Of a stretch of 64,000 nt of DNA, positions 18,453-27,474 are shown one piece after another. Under the pieces are notes generated by a model. It was not told the DNA's origin. It saw only the letters and a list, made by a program, of their open reading frames with translations, and searched no databases. This DNA is from Prescottella defluvii (GTDB taxonomy: Bacteria > Actinomycetota > Actinomycetes > Mycobacteriales > Mycobacteriaceae). The stretch lies in the NCBI GenBank assembly GCA_029690005.1, contig CP121458.1:1798001-1862000 (forward strand), in the 5' to 3' direction. Within the stretch, counting starts at the first letter, position 1. Each line of letters opens with the position of its first letter. The translations under genes were made by a program, and so were the position numbers.

Positions 18453-19471
18453 TCAGTGCTGCGCGCCCTCGCCGCGGGCTTCCCTCCGCCGGAGTTCGTC
18501 GTGTGCCCGTCGGATCCCACCCCACTCGAGCCCGGCCAGGTGGGATTCGTCGGACAGCACGCATCTTTCGTCGCGGCGCACCGTGACGCGGAGTTTCCCG
18601 GCAAGGTGCTCCAACGCGCCCGGAATGTTCCGGCGCTGTGCCGGCAGTGGCACCGGCAGGACGCACGCGCCGGACAGTGGGCGCGCCCCTCGATCTCGAC
18701 GGACCACCGGCGGCTACCACCGCTGAGCAGCCAGGCCCCGTCGGCCACCCGGGCGCGGATCGGAGCGGTGATCGGGTTGGCCAGACGCACCACCTCACCG
18801 TCCGGCAGCGCCACCACCACCGAGGTGACCTCGGTCCGCAGCGGCCCCGCCGTGACATCGCCGCCGGCGAACGCGACGCACACGCGTGGATCGTCGAATC
18901 CCTGCGCCTGACCCCACCACCACGAGTCCGGGAAACCTTCCTTGCCCCAGTTCTTCTCGCCGTACACCTGGGCGCCGTCGAGGTCCCACCGCTCGCCGTC
19001 CACGTCCGCCCAGCCGACGGCACGACCGCCCAGCAGCCACGGGTGCCAGTACTGGTTCAGTGCGGGCACGACGTGGAAGAGGCCGGACCCGCCCAGGCCG
19101 CTCCGCGGCCACGGCACCGGATCGGTGATGCGGACGTCCAGTCGCGCACCCGGCCCCAGATCGACACGCAGCCGGTCCGCAGTGCCGTGAAAGGCGTTGC
19201 CCGCGAACGCGCCGAGCCGGTCGGGGTCGGCGCCCGCCACCGGATGCGCTGCCGTGCGCAGGAATCCGCCGGAATGTGCGGCCAGCCCGAGAGTGGCCCA
19301 GCGGCCGTCGTCGGCGCGATTGATGCCCGCGAGCGCGATCAGCACGCGGCCGGTGTCGCGCTGCGTGAACCGCCAGAAGTAGCCCTCCATCGCGACGTCG
19401 TGCGCCGCGAGCGGATCGCCGAACGGCAGGTCGGCGCCGCTCCGTCGGTAGCGCGCGAGAAGGCCTGGCAT
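18453..19471 (-). CDS. tocopherol-cyclase-like lipocalin-fold protein (frameshift)
   Basis: About 340 residues. The order AMEGYFWRFT, ALNQYWHPWLLGGRA, VYGEKNWGKEGFPDSWWWGQA matches the tocopherol cyclase family, whose actinobacterial members are predicted two-domain lipocalin-like proteins and are not known to make tocopherol. The very Trp-rich centre is a good marker. One G is missing near 18670-18674, where HCP GACVLPVPLP should join. The gene lies 50 bases downstream of the PIG-L deacetylase gene on the same strand and ends convergently with the ROK regulator. Function unknown. Confidence 0.78.
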
Positions 19472-19521
19472 GTCGCGATGCTAAGCCCGCGCCCGGCGAA
19501 TCCGCAGGAAGTTGGCGGCGG

Positions 19522-20295
19522 CTACAGGGGAGCGCGCTCTCGGTCAGACCGGCCGAGGCGCCGCGGCGGCGGAACCATTCGAGGCCGAACGCCGCCTGCA
19601 GCATCTCCTCCGGCATCTGCAGGAACGGGCCGAAGTCGCCGATCTGCGTCTCGTGCGCGAACATCGCGGCCCGCTTGGCGGGGATCGCGGCGCTGACGTC
19701 GATGACGGTCGTGATCTCCGCGTCCGACAGCCCGATCGAGTCGAGGTCCGGCGGCGCTGCGTCCTCCGACCAGTCGGGGTTGGCCTGCATCAGACGTCGG
19801 ATGTGGTCGCGGCTGAGCGCGGCCTCGTACACGTGCGGGGTGCCGGCCAGTTCCGCCGCCCGCACCCCCACGTGGTGGACCTGCACGTGGTCGGGGTGCC
19901 CGTAACCGCCGTTGGGGTCGTAGATCGTCAGGACGTCCGCGGATTCCTTCGAGGAGGACCGCCGCGAGGCGCGCGGCCGCATCCTCGACGTCGGCGTTGC
20001 AGAACGCATCCGGATTCGCGTTGTCCGGCGTCCCGGCCATGCCCGAATCGGCGTAGTGGAGCATCACCACGCGGTGGGCGCCCAGCACGCTCGTCGATGC
20101 CTCGAGTTCGCGCCGACGGCGGTTCGCGAGGGTCTCGCCGTCGACGAGCAGACCGTCGGGCACCTCACCCAGGGCGCCATCCGTCGCGGTGACCACGACG
20201 ACGCGATGGCCGGCGTCGGCCGCCTGACGCATCACCCCGCCCGTCACGAACACCTCGTCGTCGGGGTGGGCGTGGAAACAGACCAGAACGCTCAT
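19522..20295 (-). CDS. PIG-L/LmbE family deacetylase, MshB-like (two frame slips)
   Basis: About 258 residues. The zinc-site motif HAHPDDE is at residues 8-14, a second metal histidine lies in YDPNGGYGHPDHVQVH, and YADSGMAGT closely resembles MshB, which deacetylates GlcNAc-inositol in mycothiol synthesis. An apparent extra base near 19938-19945 and a missing one near 19526-19530 shift the frame out and back. The end then reads TESALPL. mshA lies 2.2 kb away on the other strand. True MshB is usually encoded elsewhere, so this may be a paralogue or an Mca-like amidase; I cannot decide between them. Confidence 0.8.
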   Translation of the reverse strand: MSVLVCFHAHPDDEVFVTGGVMRQAADAGHRVVVVTATDGALGEVPDGLLVDGETLANRRRRELEASTSVLGAHRVVMLHYADSGMAGTPDNANPDAFCNADVEDAAARLAAVLLEGIRGRPDDLRPQRRLRAPRPRAGPPRGGAGGGTGRHPARVRGRAQPRPHPTSDAGQPRLVGGRSAAGPRLDRAVGRGDHDRHRRQRRDPRQAGRDVRARDADRRLRPVPADAGGDAAGGVRPRMVPPPRRLGRSDRERAPL

Positions 20296-20413
20296 GCGGT
20301 GAATGCTTACACGCGGACACCGCCGTCGGGCAAGGGTGCGAAACTGTTCACACATCTGACCACCGGAGGACCACACCGCGCCTCTTCGAGGACGCGTGAG
20401 GAGCCGACCGGCG

Positions 20414-21601
20414 ATGATCGGTACCTACCGGGAGATCTTCTCCGCCCGCGGTGCCGCGGCCTTCTCCGCGGCGGGCTTCGTCGCCCGTCTGCCCATCGCG
20501 ATGGTCGGCATCGGGATCGTGACGATGCTCTCTCAGCTGCGCGGCGACTACGGGGTCGCCGGCGCGCTGTCGGCGGTGTTCGCGCTCGCTTACGCCGCGA
20601 TCACGCCGCTCGTCTCGCGGGCCGTCGACCGCTACGGGCAGCGCCGCGTGCTGCCGGCGGCGGCCGGGGTCAGCGCGTGCGCGCTGGCCGCGCTGCTGCT
20701 GTGCGTGCGGCTCGGCACCCCCGATTTCGTGCTGTTCCTGCTGGCGATCCCGGCCGGGTGCATGCCGACCATCGGGGCGATGGTCCGCGCCCGCTGGACC
20801 GCGCTGTACCGCGGACAGCCGCAGCTGCGCACCGCGTTCGCGTTCGAGTCCGTGCTCGACGAGGTGTGCTTCATCGCGGGGCCGGTGATCTCGGTGGGCC
20901 TGTCGGTGTCGGTGTTCCCGGAGGCCGGTCCGCTGCTGGCACTGATCTTCCTGTTGGTCGGCACGCTCACGCTGGTCGCGCAGCGCGACACCGAACCCGC
21001 CGTGCTCGCCCACACCGAGGACTCCGGCGGATCCGTCGTCCGCATCCCGGCGATGTGGGCGCTGGTCGCGGTGATGCTGGGGATGGGCACGATCTTCGGT
21101 GCCGTCGACGTCACGAGCATCGCGTTCGCCACCGAGCGCGGCGTCCCGGCCGCCGCGACGATCGCACTCGCGCTGTTCGCGGGTGCCTCCGCCGTCGCGG
21201 GCGTCGTGTTCGGCGCGATGCGTCCCGGGGCGGCGCTGCGCCGCCAGCTGGTGTTCGCGACCGGCGCGGTCGCGGTCCTGCTGTGGCCGCTGCTGCTGGT
21301 CGACTCGATCCTCACCCTCACCGGCGCGCTCGCGCTCGCCGGCGTCACCGTCGCGCCGACGATGATCGTCGCGACGACGCTCGTGGAGTCGGTGGTCCCG
21401 CACACGAAGCTCACCGAGGGCATCACCTGGACCGTCACCGGACTCGGTGTCGGCGTCGCGGTGGGGTCGGCGGTCGCGGGCCAGACGATCGACCACTTCG
21501 GCACCGGCGCGGGATTCGCCGTGGCGGTGGCCGCGGGCGTCGCCGCGTTCGTCATCGCAGGCGGCGCGTACCTCGCACACCGCGCACGCGGCGCCGAGTA
21601 G
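20414..21601 (+). CDS. MFS transporter
   Basis: The 395-residue protein has 12 hydrophobic segments in the two-halves pattern of the major facilitator superfamily. The loop between helices 2 and 3 reads SRAVDRYGQRRVLP, the signature A region. The family of actinobacterial single-gene efflux proteins is likely, but the substrate is not evident. I chose ATG 20414, which has GAGGAG at an 8-base spacing; GTG 20396 is the alternative. The gene is divergent from the PIG-L gene and followed by an alpha/beta hydrolase with its own promoter. Confidence 0.85.
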   Translation: MIGTYREIFSARGAAAFSAAGFVARLPIAMVGIGIVTMLSQLRGDYGVAGALSAVFALAYAAITPLVSRAVDRYGQRRVLPAAAGVSACALAALLLCVRLGTPDFVLFLLAIPAGCMPTIGAMVRARWTALYRGQPQLRTAFAFESVLDEVCFIAGPVISVGLSVSVFPEAGPLLALIFLLVGTLTLVAQRDTEPAVLAHTEDSGGSVVRIPAMWALVAVMLGMGTIFGAVDVTSIAFATERGVPAAATIALALFAGASAVAGVVFGAMRPGAALRRQLVFATGAVAVLLWPLLLVDSILTLTGALALAGVTVAPTMIVATTLVESVVPHTKLTEGITWTVTGLGVGVAVGSAVAGQTIDHFGTGAGFAVAVAAGVAAFVIAGGAYLAHRARGAE

Positions 21602-21611
21602 GGGCCACCCC

Positions 21612-21617
21612 TAGGGT
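21612..21617 (+). promoter_or_regulatory. -10 hexamer for leaderless hydrolase gene
   Basis: TAGGGT ends exactly 6 bases before ATG 21624. Confidence 0.6.
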
Positions 21618-21623
21618 GGCCGC

Positions 21624-22505
21624 ATGGCCATTCGTGAAACCGTCAGTGCCGACGGCACCACTCTCGTCTACCGAACGTTCGGTCACGCGCAGGCGCGTCC
21701 GCTCGTGCTGATCCACGGTTGGGCGCAGTCGTCGCGCTGCTGGGGCGAGGACGTGCTCGCGGACCTGGCCGAGCACCACCGGGTGATCGCCGTCGACCTG
21801 CGCGGGCACGGCTACTCGGACGCCCCGGCGTCCGGCTACGACGACTCGGCGAACTGGGCGGCGGACGTCGACGCGGTCCTGACGGCCGAGGGCGTCACGT
21901 CCGGAGCGGTTCTGGTGGGCTGGTCCTACGGCGGCCTGGTGATCTGCGATTACCTTGCCGCACACGGGACTACGACGGTCGACGGCGTCGTGTTCGTCGG
22001 CGCCATCACGAGCATCGGCCGCGGCGAGGCAGGCGGCAAGGTGGGCGCGGCGATGAAGGCCGCGATCCCCGCCGCGATGGCCGAGGCCCCGGCGACCGCG
22101 ATCAAGGCGCTCGGCAGCTTCGGGACCGCGCTCACCGGCCCGATCGACGACGCGCCCGGCAAGGGCGCGTGGTCGCAGGCGCTGTTCGGGGCCAGCCTGT
22201 CGACACCGCCGCGGGTGCGGGCGGCGCTGTTCACCCGCGCCGTCGGCCACGACGACCTGCTGCGCACACTCGACGTTCCCGCGCTGGTCCTGCACGGCAC
22301 CGCCGACGCCGTCGTCGACGTCTCCGCAGGTGAGCATGCTGCCGCGCTCATCCCGGACGCCACCGCGTCGTACTGGGAGGGCTGCGGGCACGGGCCGTTC
22401 GTCGAGGATCCGCAGCGGTTCGTCGGCGAGGTGCGGGCCTTCGTGGCCGGAATCGACGGGGGTGTCCCGGTCGGTGAGAGCACGTCGGCCGCAATTACCC
22501 CCTGA
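21624..22505 (+). CDS. alpha/beta hydrolase (haloperoxidase-like)
   Basis: The 293-residue cytosolic protein has [14 protein letters not shown] (oxyanion strand), the nucleophile elbow VGWSYGG, an acid residue in [10 protein letters not shown] and the histidine in [10 protein letters not shown], completing a Ser-Asp-His triad. The size and order fit the non-heme chloroperoxidase/esterase group. The gene starts without a leader and ends 25 bases before mshA. Nothing in the sequence points to a link with mycothiol. Confidence 0.88.
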   Translation: MAIRETVSADGTTLVYRTFGHAQARPLVLIHGWAQSSRCWGEDVLADLAEHHRVIAVDLRGHGYSDAPASGYDDSANWAADVDAVLTAEGVTSGAVLVGWSYGGLVICDYLAAHGTTTVDGVVFVGAITSIGRGEAGGKVGAAMKAAIPAAMAEAPATAIKALGSFGTALTGPIDDAPGKGAWSQALFGASLSTPPRVRAALFTRAVGHDDLLRTLDVPALVLHGTADAVVDVSAGEHAAALIPDATASYWEGCGHGPFVEDPQRFVGEVRAFVAGIDGGVPVGESTSAAITP

Positions 22506-22530
22506 TCGAGCGACAGGGCAGTATGGACGC

Positions 22531-23871
22531 GTGACACCCAAGCACAGCGCGGGACCCCGACGGGTCGCCGTTCTCTCCGTACACACGTCGCCACTGGCAC
22601 AGCCCGGCACCGGCGACGCGGGCGGAATGAACGTGTACGTGCTGCAGACCGCGCTCCAACTCGCGCGTCGTGGCGTGGAGGTCGACATCTTCACCCGGGC
22701 TACGTCGTCGGCCACTCCGGTGGTCCAGGAGGCGGCGCCGGGTGTCCGCGTCCGCAACATCGCCGCCGGGCCGTACGAGGGCCTCGACAAGCACGAATCG
22801 CCCACGCAGCTGTGCGCGTTCGCGGCGGGGGTGCTGCGCGAGGAGGTCCGGCACGAGCCCGGCTACTACGACCTCGTGCACTCGCACTACTGGCTGTCGG
22901 GTCAGGTCGGCTGGCTCGCCCGCGACCGGTGGGGTGTGCCGCTGGTCCACACCGCGCACACGCTCGCGGCCGTGAAGAACGCGTCCCTCGCCGACGGCGA
23001 CACCCCCGAGCCGGCGGCGCGGCAGATCGGTGAGCAGCAGGTGGTCGCGGAGGCCGACCGGCTCACCGCCAACACCACCGACGAGGCCGCGCAGCTCGCC
23101 TCGATCTACGGTGCCTCGCCGAGCAAGATCGACGTCGTCGCACCGGGCGCCGACCTCACCCGGTACCGGCCCGGCGACCGGCTCGAGGCGCGCGCCGCGC
23201 TGGGGCTGGACCCGTCGGAGACGATCGTGACGTTCGTCGGCCGGATCCAGCCGCTCAAGGCGCCCGACGTCCTGTTGCGGGCAGCGGCCGAGGTCATCGC
23301 CCGGGAACCCGGGCTGGCGCTGCGCGTGCTGGTGGTGGGCGGCCCGTCCGGTACAGGCCTCGAACGGCCCGACTCGCTGATCGAGCTGGCGGACACGCTC
23401 GGCGTCCGCACGCGTGTGACGTTCCTGCCGCCCCAGCCGCCGGACCGGCTGGCCGACGTCTACCGGGCGTCCGACCTCGTCGCGGTGCCCAGCTACTCCG
23501 AGTCGTTCGGCCTGGTCGCGATCGAGGCGCAGGCGTGCGGAACGCCCGTGATCGCCGCCGACGTCGGTGGGCTGGGCGTGGCGGTGCGTGACGGACAGAC
23601 CGGTCTGCTGGTGCAGGGGCATCGCATCGACGACTGGGCGTCGGCGCTGCAGTCGCTGGTCACGATGCCGGATCGGCTCGACGAGCTCGCCGCCCGGGCG
23701 ACCCGCCACGCCGAGAACTTCTCCTGGGAGCACACCGCGGACGCGCTGCTCGCCAGCTACCGGGCCGCGAGCGCGAAGTACCAGCGGACGGCGGGGGAGG
23801 GCGGCGACTTCTCGCCGCGCAGGTCGCGTGGGCTGTGGAAGCTGCGCCGGACGAGTGGAGTGCGCGCATGA
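22531..23871 (+). CDS. mshA: D-inositol-3-phosphate glycosyltransferase
   Basis: MshA transfers GlcNAc from UDP-GlcNAc to inositol-3-phosphate, the first step of mycothiol synthesis in the cytosol. The 446-residue GT-B enzyme shows the donor-loop [12 protein letters not shown] near the N-terminus, [24 protein letters not shown], and the retaining-GT4 glutamates in [21 protein letters not shown] 22531 gives [23 protein letters not shown] hexamer 6 bases upstream may be its -10. The last codons overlap the YbjN gene (ATGA), as in M. tuberculosis Rv0486-Rv0487. Confidence 0.96.
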   Translation: MTPKHSAGPRRVAVLSVHTSPLAQPGTGDAGGMNVYVLQTALQLARRGVEVDIFTRATSSATPVVQEAAPGVRVRNIAAGPYEGLDKHESPTQLCAFAAGVLREEVRHEPGYYDLVHSHYWLSGQVGWLARDRWGVPLVHTAHTLAAVKNASLADGDTPEPAARQIGEQQVVAEADRLTANTTDEAAQLASIYGASPSKIDVVAPGADLTRYRPGDRLEARAALGLDPSETIVTFVGRIQPLKAPDVLLRAAAEVIAREPGLALRVLVVGGPSGTGLERPDSLIELADTLGVRTRVTFLPPQPPDRLADVYRASDLVAVPSYSESFGLVAIEAQACGTPVIAADVGGLGVAVRDGQTGLLVQGHRIDDWASALQSLVTMPDRLDELAARATRHAENFSWEHTADALLASYRAASAKYQRTAGEGGDFSPRRSRGLWKLRRTSGVRA

Positions 23872-24422
23872 CCGAACCGGATCCGACCCGGAGCGGCATC
23901 GCGGACGTCATCGACGCGGCGCTGAAGGAGCGCGAACTCGAGTACAGCCGGCCGGGCGATAACCAGTTCGTCGTCGAGCTGCCCGGTGAGCACAAACTCG
24001 AGACGTCGACGCTGCTCACGGTTGGCAACCACGGTGTGCGTGTCGAGGCGTTCGTGTGCCGCAAGCCCGACGAGAACTTCGAGGGCGTCTACAAGTACCT
24101 GCTGCGCCGCAACCGCAGGTTGTACGGCGTGCACTACACGATCGACAAGATCGGTGACATCTACCTGGTCGGGCGCATCTCCTCGCACGCGGTGACCGGG
24201 GACGAACTGGACCGTGTCCTGGGGCAGGTCCTCGAGGCGGCGGACGGCGACTTCAACGTGCTGCTCGAGCTCGGCTTCGCGACCTCCATCAAGCGGGAGT
24301 GGGCGTGGCGCCTCTCGCGCGGCGAGTCGCTGACGAATCTGGAGCCGTTCAAGCACCTCATCGAGGGGTCCGACGAGGCCTCCGGAGCCCCGACGCGGGG
24401 CCCTTCCACAGGGTCTCGCTGA
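23868..24422 (+). CDS. YbjN domain protein (Rv0487-like)
   Basis: The 184-residue protein has the YbjN fold, an alpha/beta domain related to type III secretion chaperones, with [31 protein letters not shown] and [19 protein letters not shown]. It is translationally coupled to mshA by ATGA. The conserved pairing in actinobacteria suggests a role linked to mycothiol or to MshA stability, which has not been shown. The C-terminal 20 residues are low complexity. Confidence 0.85.
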   Translation: MTEPDPTRSGIADVIDAALKERELEYSRPGDNQFVVELPGEHKLETSTLLTVGNHGVRVEAFVCRKPDENFEGVYKYLLRRNRRLYGVHYTIDKIGDIYLVGRISSHAVTGDELDRVLGQVLEAADGDFNVLLELGFATSIKREWAWRLSRGESLTNLEPFKHLIEGSDEASGAPTRGPSTGSR

Positions 24423-24461
24423 CGTCGCACGGACCGATTCGGCGTTATCCAGCCGAGATTA

Positions 24462-24477
24462 TGTGAGCCCGTTCACC
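24462..24477 (+). promoter_or_regulatory. CRP/GlxR-type site 1
   Basis: TGTGA-GCCCGT-TCACC matches the CRP-family operator TGTGA-N6-TCACA with one mismatch. It is 23 bases, about two helical turns, from site 2. Confidence 0.6.
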
Positions 24478-24484
24478 CATTTCA

Positions 24485-24500
24485 TGTGATCCGGGTCACA
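24485..24500 (+). promoter_or_regulatory. CRP/GlxR-type site 2 (perfect)
   Basis: TGTGA-TCCGGG-TCACA is a perfect half-site palindrome for CRP-family cAMP regulators (Crp in mycobacteria, GlxR in corynebacteria). If transcription starts after TACTTT at 24524-24529, the site is centred about 43 bases upstream, near the class II activator position. Confidence 0.75.
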
Positions 24501-24843
24501 TAACGGATATGCAACGACGCTGGTACTTTCTCGCGATTCATGGCCGCTGAGCTGCGACTTTTACCTGGTCATGGCGATTTTCGCGTACGGCCGTCTCACA
24601 AAATCGACCCGTGACCTTTCCGTGATGGGCTCCTACGGTTGTAACCAGCCCGAGACGCAAGGCATCGGGAGCAAGACACGCAAGACAACACAAGCCACCG
24701 ACCCGCCACCGCTGATCTGCCCCGCGGGATCGGAACCGCAAGACCTATGAGGGGCAGAGACGAGGCCCATCGAGAGCCCGGATCGACCGTCGCGTCGTCC
24801 GCAGGCCGCCTCGTCGCCGACACGGAGAGGATCCACCCCCCAA

Positions 24844-25173
24844 ATGGCAAAGTTCAACGTCAAGCGCACCATCGGTACCGTCGCCGCCACCGCCGCCCTC
24901 GTCGCCGCACCGCTCGCGATGAGCGCCGGCACCGCCAACGCCGCGTCCGGCAACTGGGACGCCGTCGCGCAGTGCGAGAGCAGCGGCAACTGGGCCGCCA
25001 ACACCGGCAACGGCTTCTACGGCGGCCTGCAGTTCACCGACAGCACCTGGAAGTCCTACGGCGGCTCCGGCATGGCGCACCAGAACTCCCGCGCCGAGCA
25101 GATCCGCGTTGCCGAGAACGTGCTGGCCGGCCAGGGCCGCGGCGCGTGGCCGGTGTGCGGCAAGTACCTCTGA
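24844..25173 (+). CDS. resuscitation-promoting factor (RpfC/E-type)
   Basis: The 109-residue secreted protein has a signal peptide ending near ANA (residue 33). It is followed by a single Rpf lysozyme-like domain with [17 protein letters not shown], which carries the catalytic glutamate (CESSGNW), then [19 protein letters not shown] and a disulfide partner cysteine in PVCGKYL. Rpf enzymes cut peptidoglycan and allow dormant cells to regrow. No LysM or other domain is present, as in short RpfC/RpfE types. It is followed by a strong hairpin and preceded by CRP-type sites. Confidence 0.95.
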   Translation: MAKFNVKRTIGTVAATAALVAAPLAMSAGTANAASGNWDAVAQCESSGNWAANTGNGFYGGLQFTDSTWKSYGGSGMAHQNSRAEQIRVAENVLAGQGRGAWPVCGKYL

Positions 25174-25210
25174 GCCTGACGGAAGGGCTGGGCTGAGCCC
25201 CCGTCGACAG

Positions 25211-25257
25211 CTGAAGGGACCCTTCGAGCGCTTCGAGCGCACGGAGGGTCCCTTCAG
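25211..25257 (+). terminator. hairpin after rpf, repeated element copy 1
   Basis: CTGAAGGGACCCTTCG at 25211-25226 pairs with 25242-25257 with one mismatch, giving a 16-bp stem and a 15-base loop. There is no T-run after it. The same arm sequence occurs at 61053-61111 after ccsB. Confidence 0.75.
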
Positions 25258-25441
25258 TCGTATCTCGGCGTTGCGGCGGCAGTGAACGCCGCACCACGGT
25301 CCGGTCCGGTGGGTGACCTTCAGCGGGTTGGGCGGATGTCTCGTGCAGACTCGAGACATCGACGATGATTTCGGGTGAGGCGGATGGTCACGCCCGAACG
25401 AACGGCGCCCGCCCCGATGCCGCGACAGGAGGCGAAGGCAC

Positions 25442-25878
25442 ATGGGGAACGATGAACCAGAAGTCAGGGAACTTGCTGTCAACGAGTGTTGGGCGCTGCT
25501 CCGTACTTCGAGTGTCGGCCGTCTTGCTGTCTGGGTGGAAGACCACCCGGATATCTTTCCCCTCAATTACGTAGTTGATCACGGCACCATCGTGTTTCGA
25601 TCCGGGACGGGCACCAAGGTCTCCGCTGCGCTGTCGGATGCGCCCGTTGCGTTGGAAATCGACGGCTATGAGGCTGAGTCGCACGAAGCATGGAGCGTGG
25701 TGCTCAAGGGGCGCGCCGAGGGAATCCGTGAGATCGACGAGTTGATGAACACCGTGTACCTACCACTCTTCCCATGGCAGGCCGGGCGAAAGGCTTGTTC
25801 GTCCGAGTCGTTCCCACGCAGGTGACCGGCCGCCGGTTTCCGGTGGCCGACCCGACGATGTGGCAGACACCCTTCTGA
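25442..25878 (+). CDS. pyridoxamine 5'-phosphate oxidase family protein (frameshift)
   Basis: About 145 residues with a split-barrel flavin-binding fold: ECWALLRTSSVGRLAVWV, FPLNYVVDHGTIVFRS and EAWSVVLKGRAEGI match PNPOx-like proteins. Actinobacterial members often bind FMN, F420 or heme rather than acting on pyridoxamine phosphate. An A is missing near 25788-25791. After it the natural end reads GLFVRVVPTQVTGRRF and finishes with TPF. ATG 25442 has a GGAGG site. It lies between the rpf hairpin and a convergent MFS gene. Confidence 0.8.
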
Positions 25879-25950
25879 AACGTCCGACGTCGGCCTTTCG
25901 GGCAGCTCTCGGCGGGCTCGACGGCGGCCTGACGACAGCACGAATCCGAA

Positions 25951-27381
25951 TCACCGTGCCACCTCCGCGCCGGTCGTCGCCGCAGTACGGGCGGAGCGAG
26001 GGAAGAACAGCGACAGAACGGTTCCCGCGACCAGCAGCAGTGCGCACAACGTCAGCGCTCGGGAGTAGCCCGACACCAGCGCGACATCTGCCGGTCCGTC
26101 CGAACAGGCGGTGACGGCGGCCGCGATGCTGACCAGGGCCGCCAGGCCCACCGATCCGCCGATTTGCCGGGACGCGCTCAGCAGCCCGGACGCCATACCG
26201 ACCTCTCCGGGCGGAGCGTCCGCAGTCGCGACGTTGCTGAGCGGCATGAACGACAGCCCGATGCCGGCACTGGCCGCGAGTGACGGTAGCAACACGGTGG
26301 TGACGTAGCCGCCGCCGATGCTCATGGTGGAGAAGCCGAGCATGCCGATCGCGGCGAGCGCGGTCCCGACCACGAGGAGTGGTCGGGCACCGAAGCGCGG
26401 CAACAACTTCGACGACCCGACGATCCCGGCTACGAGACCGACGCAGAACGGCAGGAATGCCACGCCTGTCGTGGCGGGCGAGTATCCCAGTCCCCGCTGC
26501 ATGTACAGCGAGACGAAGAAGAAGCCACCGAACTGTCCGGCGCAGACGACGCACATGATCGCGTTCGCCAGTCCGATTCTGGGCCGCAACAGGGTCGAGA
26601 ACCGCACGAGAGGATTCGACGTACGCGTCTCGACCGCGACGAACGCCGTCAGCAGTGCGACGGTCGCCGCACCGCCGCCGAGGACGAGTGCTGATCCCCA
26701 GCCGTGGGTCTCGGTGGCGATGACCGTGCTGACCAGGACGGTCAGCCCCGTGGTTGCGAGTGCGGCGCCCGGCAGGTCGAGGGAGGCTCCCGAGGAGCGC
26801 GCGGTCCGCGGCAGGCCACGCAGGGCGGCGGCCGCCGCGAGCAGCGCGAAGGGTGCGCCCGCGAACATGACCCAGCGCCAACTCAATCCCTGCGCGAGGA
26901 CGCCGCTGAGGACGACCCCGAGCGCGCCGCCGAGTGCCGAGCACATCGCGCCGATGCCGAAGGCCTTCGCGCGCGCGGCGCCGTCCGGGAATGCCTGGCT
27001 CAGCGCGGCGAGGCCCGCCGGAGCGATCATCGCCGCGCCGACGCCCTGCAGGGCTCGTGCCGCGACGAGCAGACCCGCTGTGGGGGCGAACGTGCCCGCG
27101 ACGCTCACCACTCCGAAGATCACCAGGCCGGCCACCAGGATGCGGCGGGTACCGACAGCGTCGCACAGCCTGCCGCCGAGCAGGAGCAGGCCGCCGAAGG
27201 CGAGGGCGTAGGCGTTGACGACCCAGGACAGGTCGGCGTCCGCGAAGTGCAGCGAGCGCTGGATGTCGGGCAACGCGACGTTGATGACCGACATGTCGAA
27301 GGCGACGAGGAACTGTGCGGCCGCTGCGCCGACGAGGACGAGGCGCGTGTGCATCGTGCTCGCGTTCGTGGTCGTCGTCAT
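25951..27381 (-). CDS. DHA2-type MFS drug efflux transporter
   Basis: The 476-residue protein has about 14 hydrophobic segments. Motifs include FLVAFDMSVINVALPDIQ in helix 1, the GGRLCDAVGTRRIL loop (signature A) and ARALQGVGAAMIAP with the antiporter motif C region. This is the drug:H+ antiporter-2 layout. The start ATG 27381 faces a TetR gene 93 bases away, with a palindromic operator between them, the usual arrangement for an efflux pump repressed by its neighbour. Confidence 0.9.
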   Translation of the reverse strand: MTTTTNASTMHTRLVLVGAAAAQFLVAFDMSVINVALPDIQRSLHFADADLSWVVNAYALAFGGLLLLGGRLCDAVGTRRILVAGLVIFGVVSVAGTFAPTAGLLVAARALQGVGAAMIAPAGLAALSQAFPDGAARAKAFGIGAMCSALGGALGVVLSGVLAQGLSWRWVMFAGAPFALLAAAAALRGLPRTARSSGASLDLPGAALATTGLTVLVSTVIATETHGWGSALVLGGGAATVALLTAFVAVETRTSNPLVRFSTLLRPRIGLANAIMCVVCAGQFGGFFFVSLYMQRGLGYSPATTGVAFLPFCVGLVAGIVGSSKLLPRFGARPLLVVGTALAAIGMLGFSTMSIGGGYVTTVLLPSLAASAGIGLSFMPLSNVATADAPPGEVGMASGLLSASRQIGGSVGLAALVSIAAAVTACSDGPADVALVSGYSRALTLCALLLVAGTVLSLFFPRSARTAATTGAEVAR

Positions 27382-27395
27382 CCCAGCTCCCAGAT

Positions 27396-27420
27396 TTGTA
27401 TACGCGTTCTCATAATGAGT
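27396..27420. promoter_or_regulatory. probable TetR operator between MFS and tetR genes
   Basis: The gap holds the odd palindrome CTCATAATGAG (27409-27419) beside GTATAC (27398-27403), which also reads as a TATAC-type -10 for the MFS gene on the minus strand. Binding here would block the efflux promoter. Confidence 0.5.
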
Positions 27421-27474
27421 TAGGTCTACCTTGGTGACCCGAGTGTCGGCAAGGGGTTCGTGCACAATGGCGGG

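Larger units (their letters stand above)
24423..24843 (+). promoter_or_regulatory. long regulatory region of the rpf gene
   Basis: The 420 bases contain no convincing gene. They hold two CRP/GlxR-type sites (24462-24500), a TACTTT -10 candidate at 24524-24529 placed about 45 bases after the second site, and a second candidate promoter GTGACC - 16 bp - TACGGT (24611-24638). Either start gives an untranslated leader of more than 200 bases before the rpf ATG. The c-di-AMP riboswitch known from other actinobacterial rpf leaders was looked for and its core is not present. Confidence 0.5.

Noticed and set aside
16925..19471. 848-codon open frame on the minus strand
   Set aside because: The first part is the tocopherol-cyclase-like gene up to its frameshift; the remainder is the reverse complement of the ROK regulator gene.
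24423..24843. c-di-AMP (ydaO) riboswitch upstream of rpf
   Set aside because: The conserved core blocks of the class could not be found, although this element is common before actinobacterial rpf genes.
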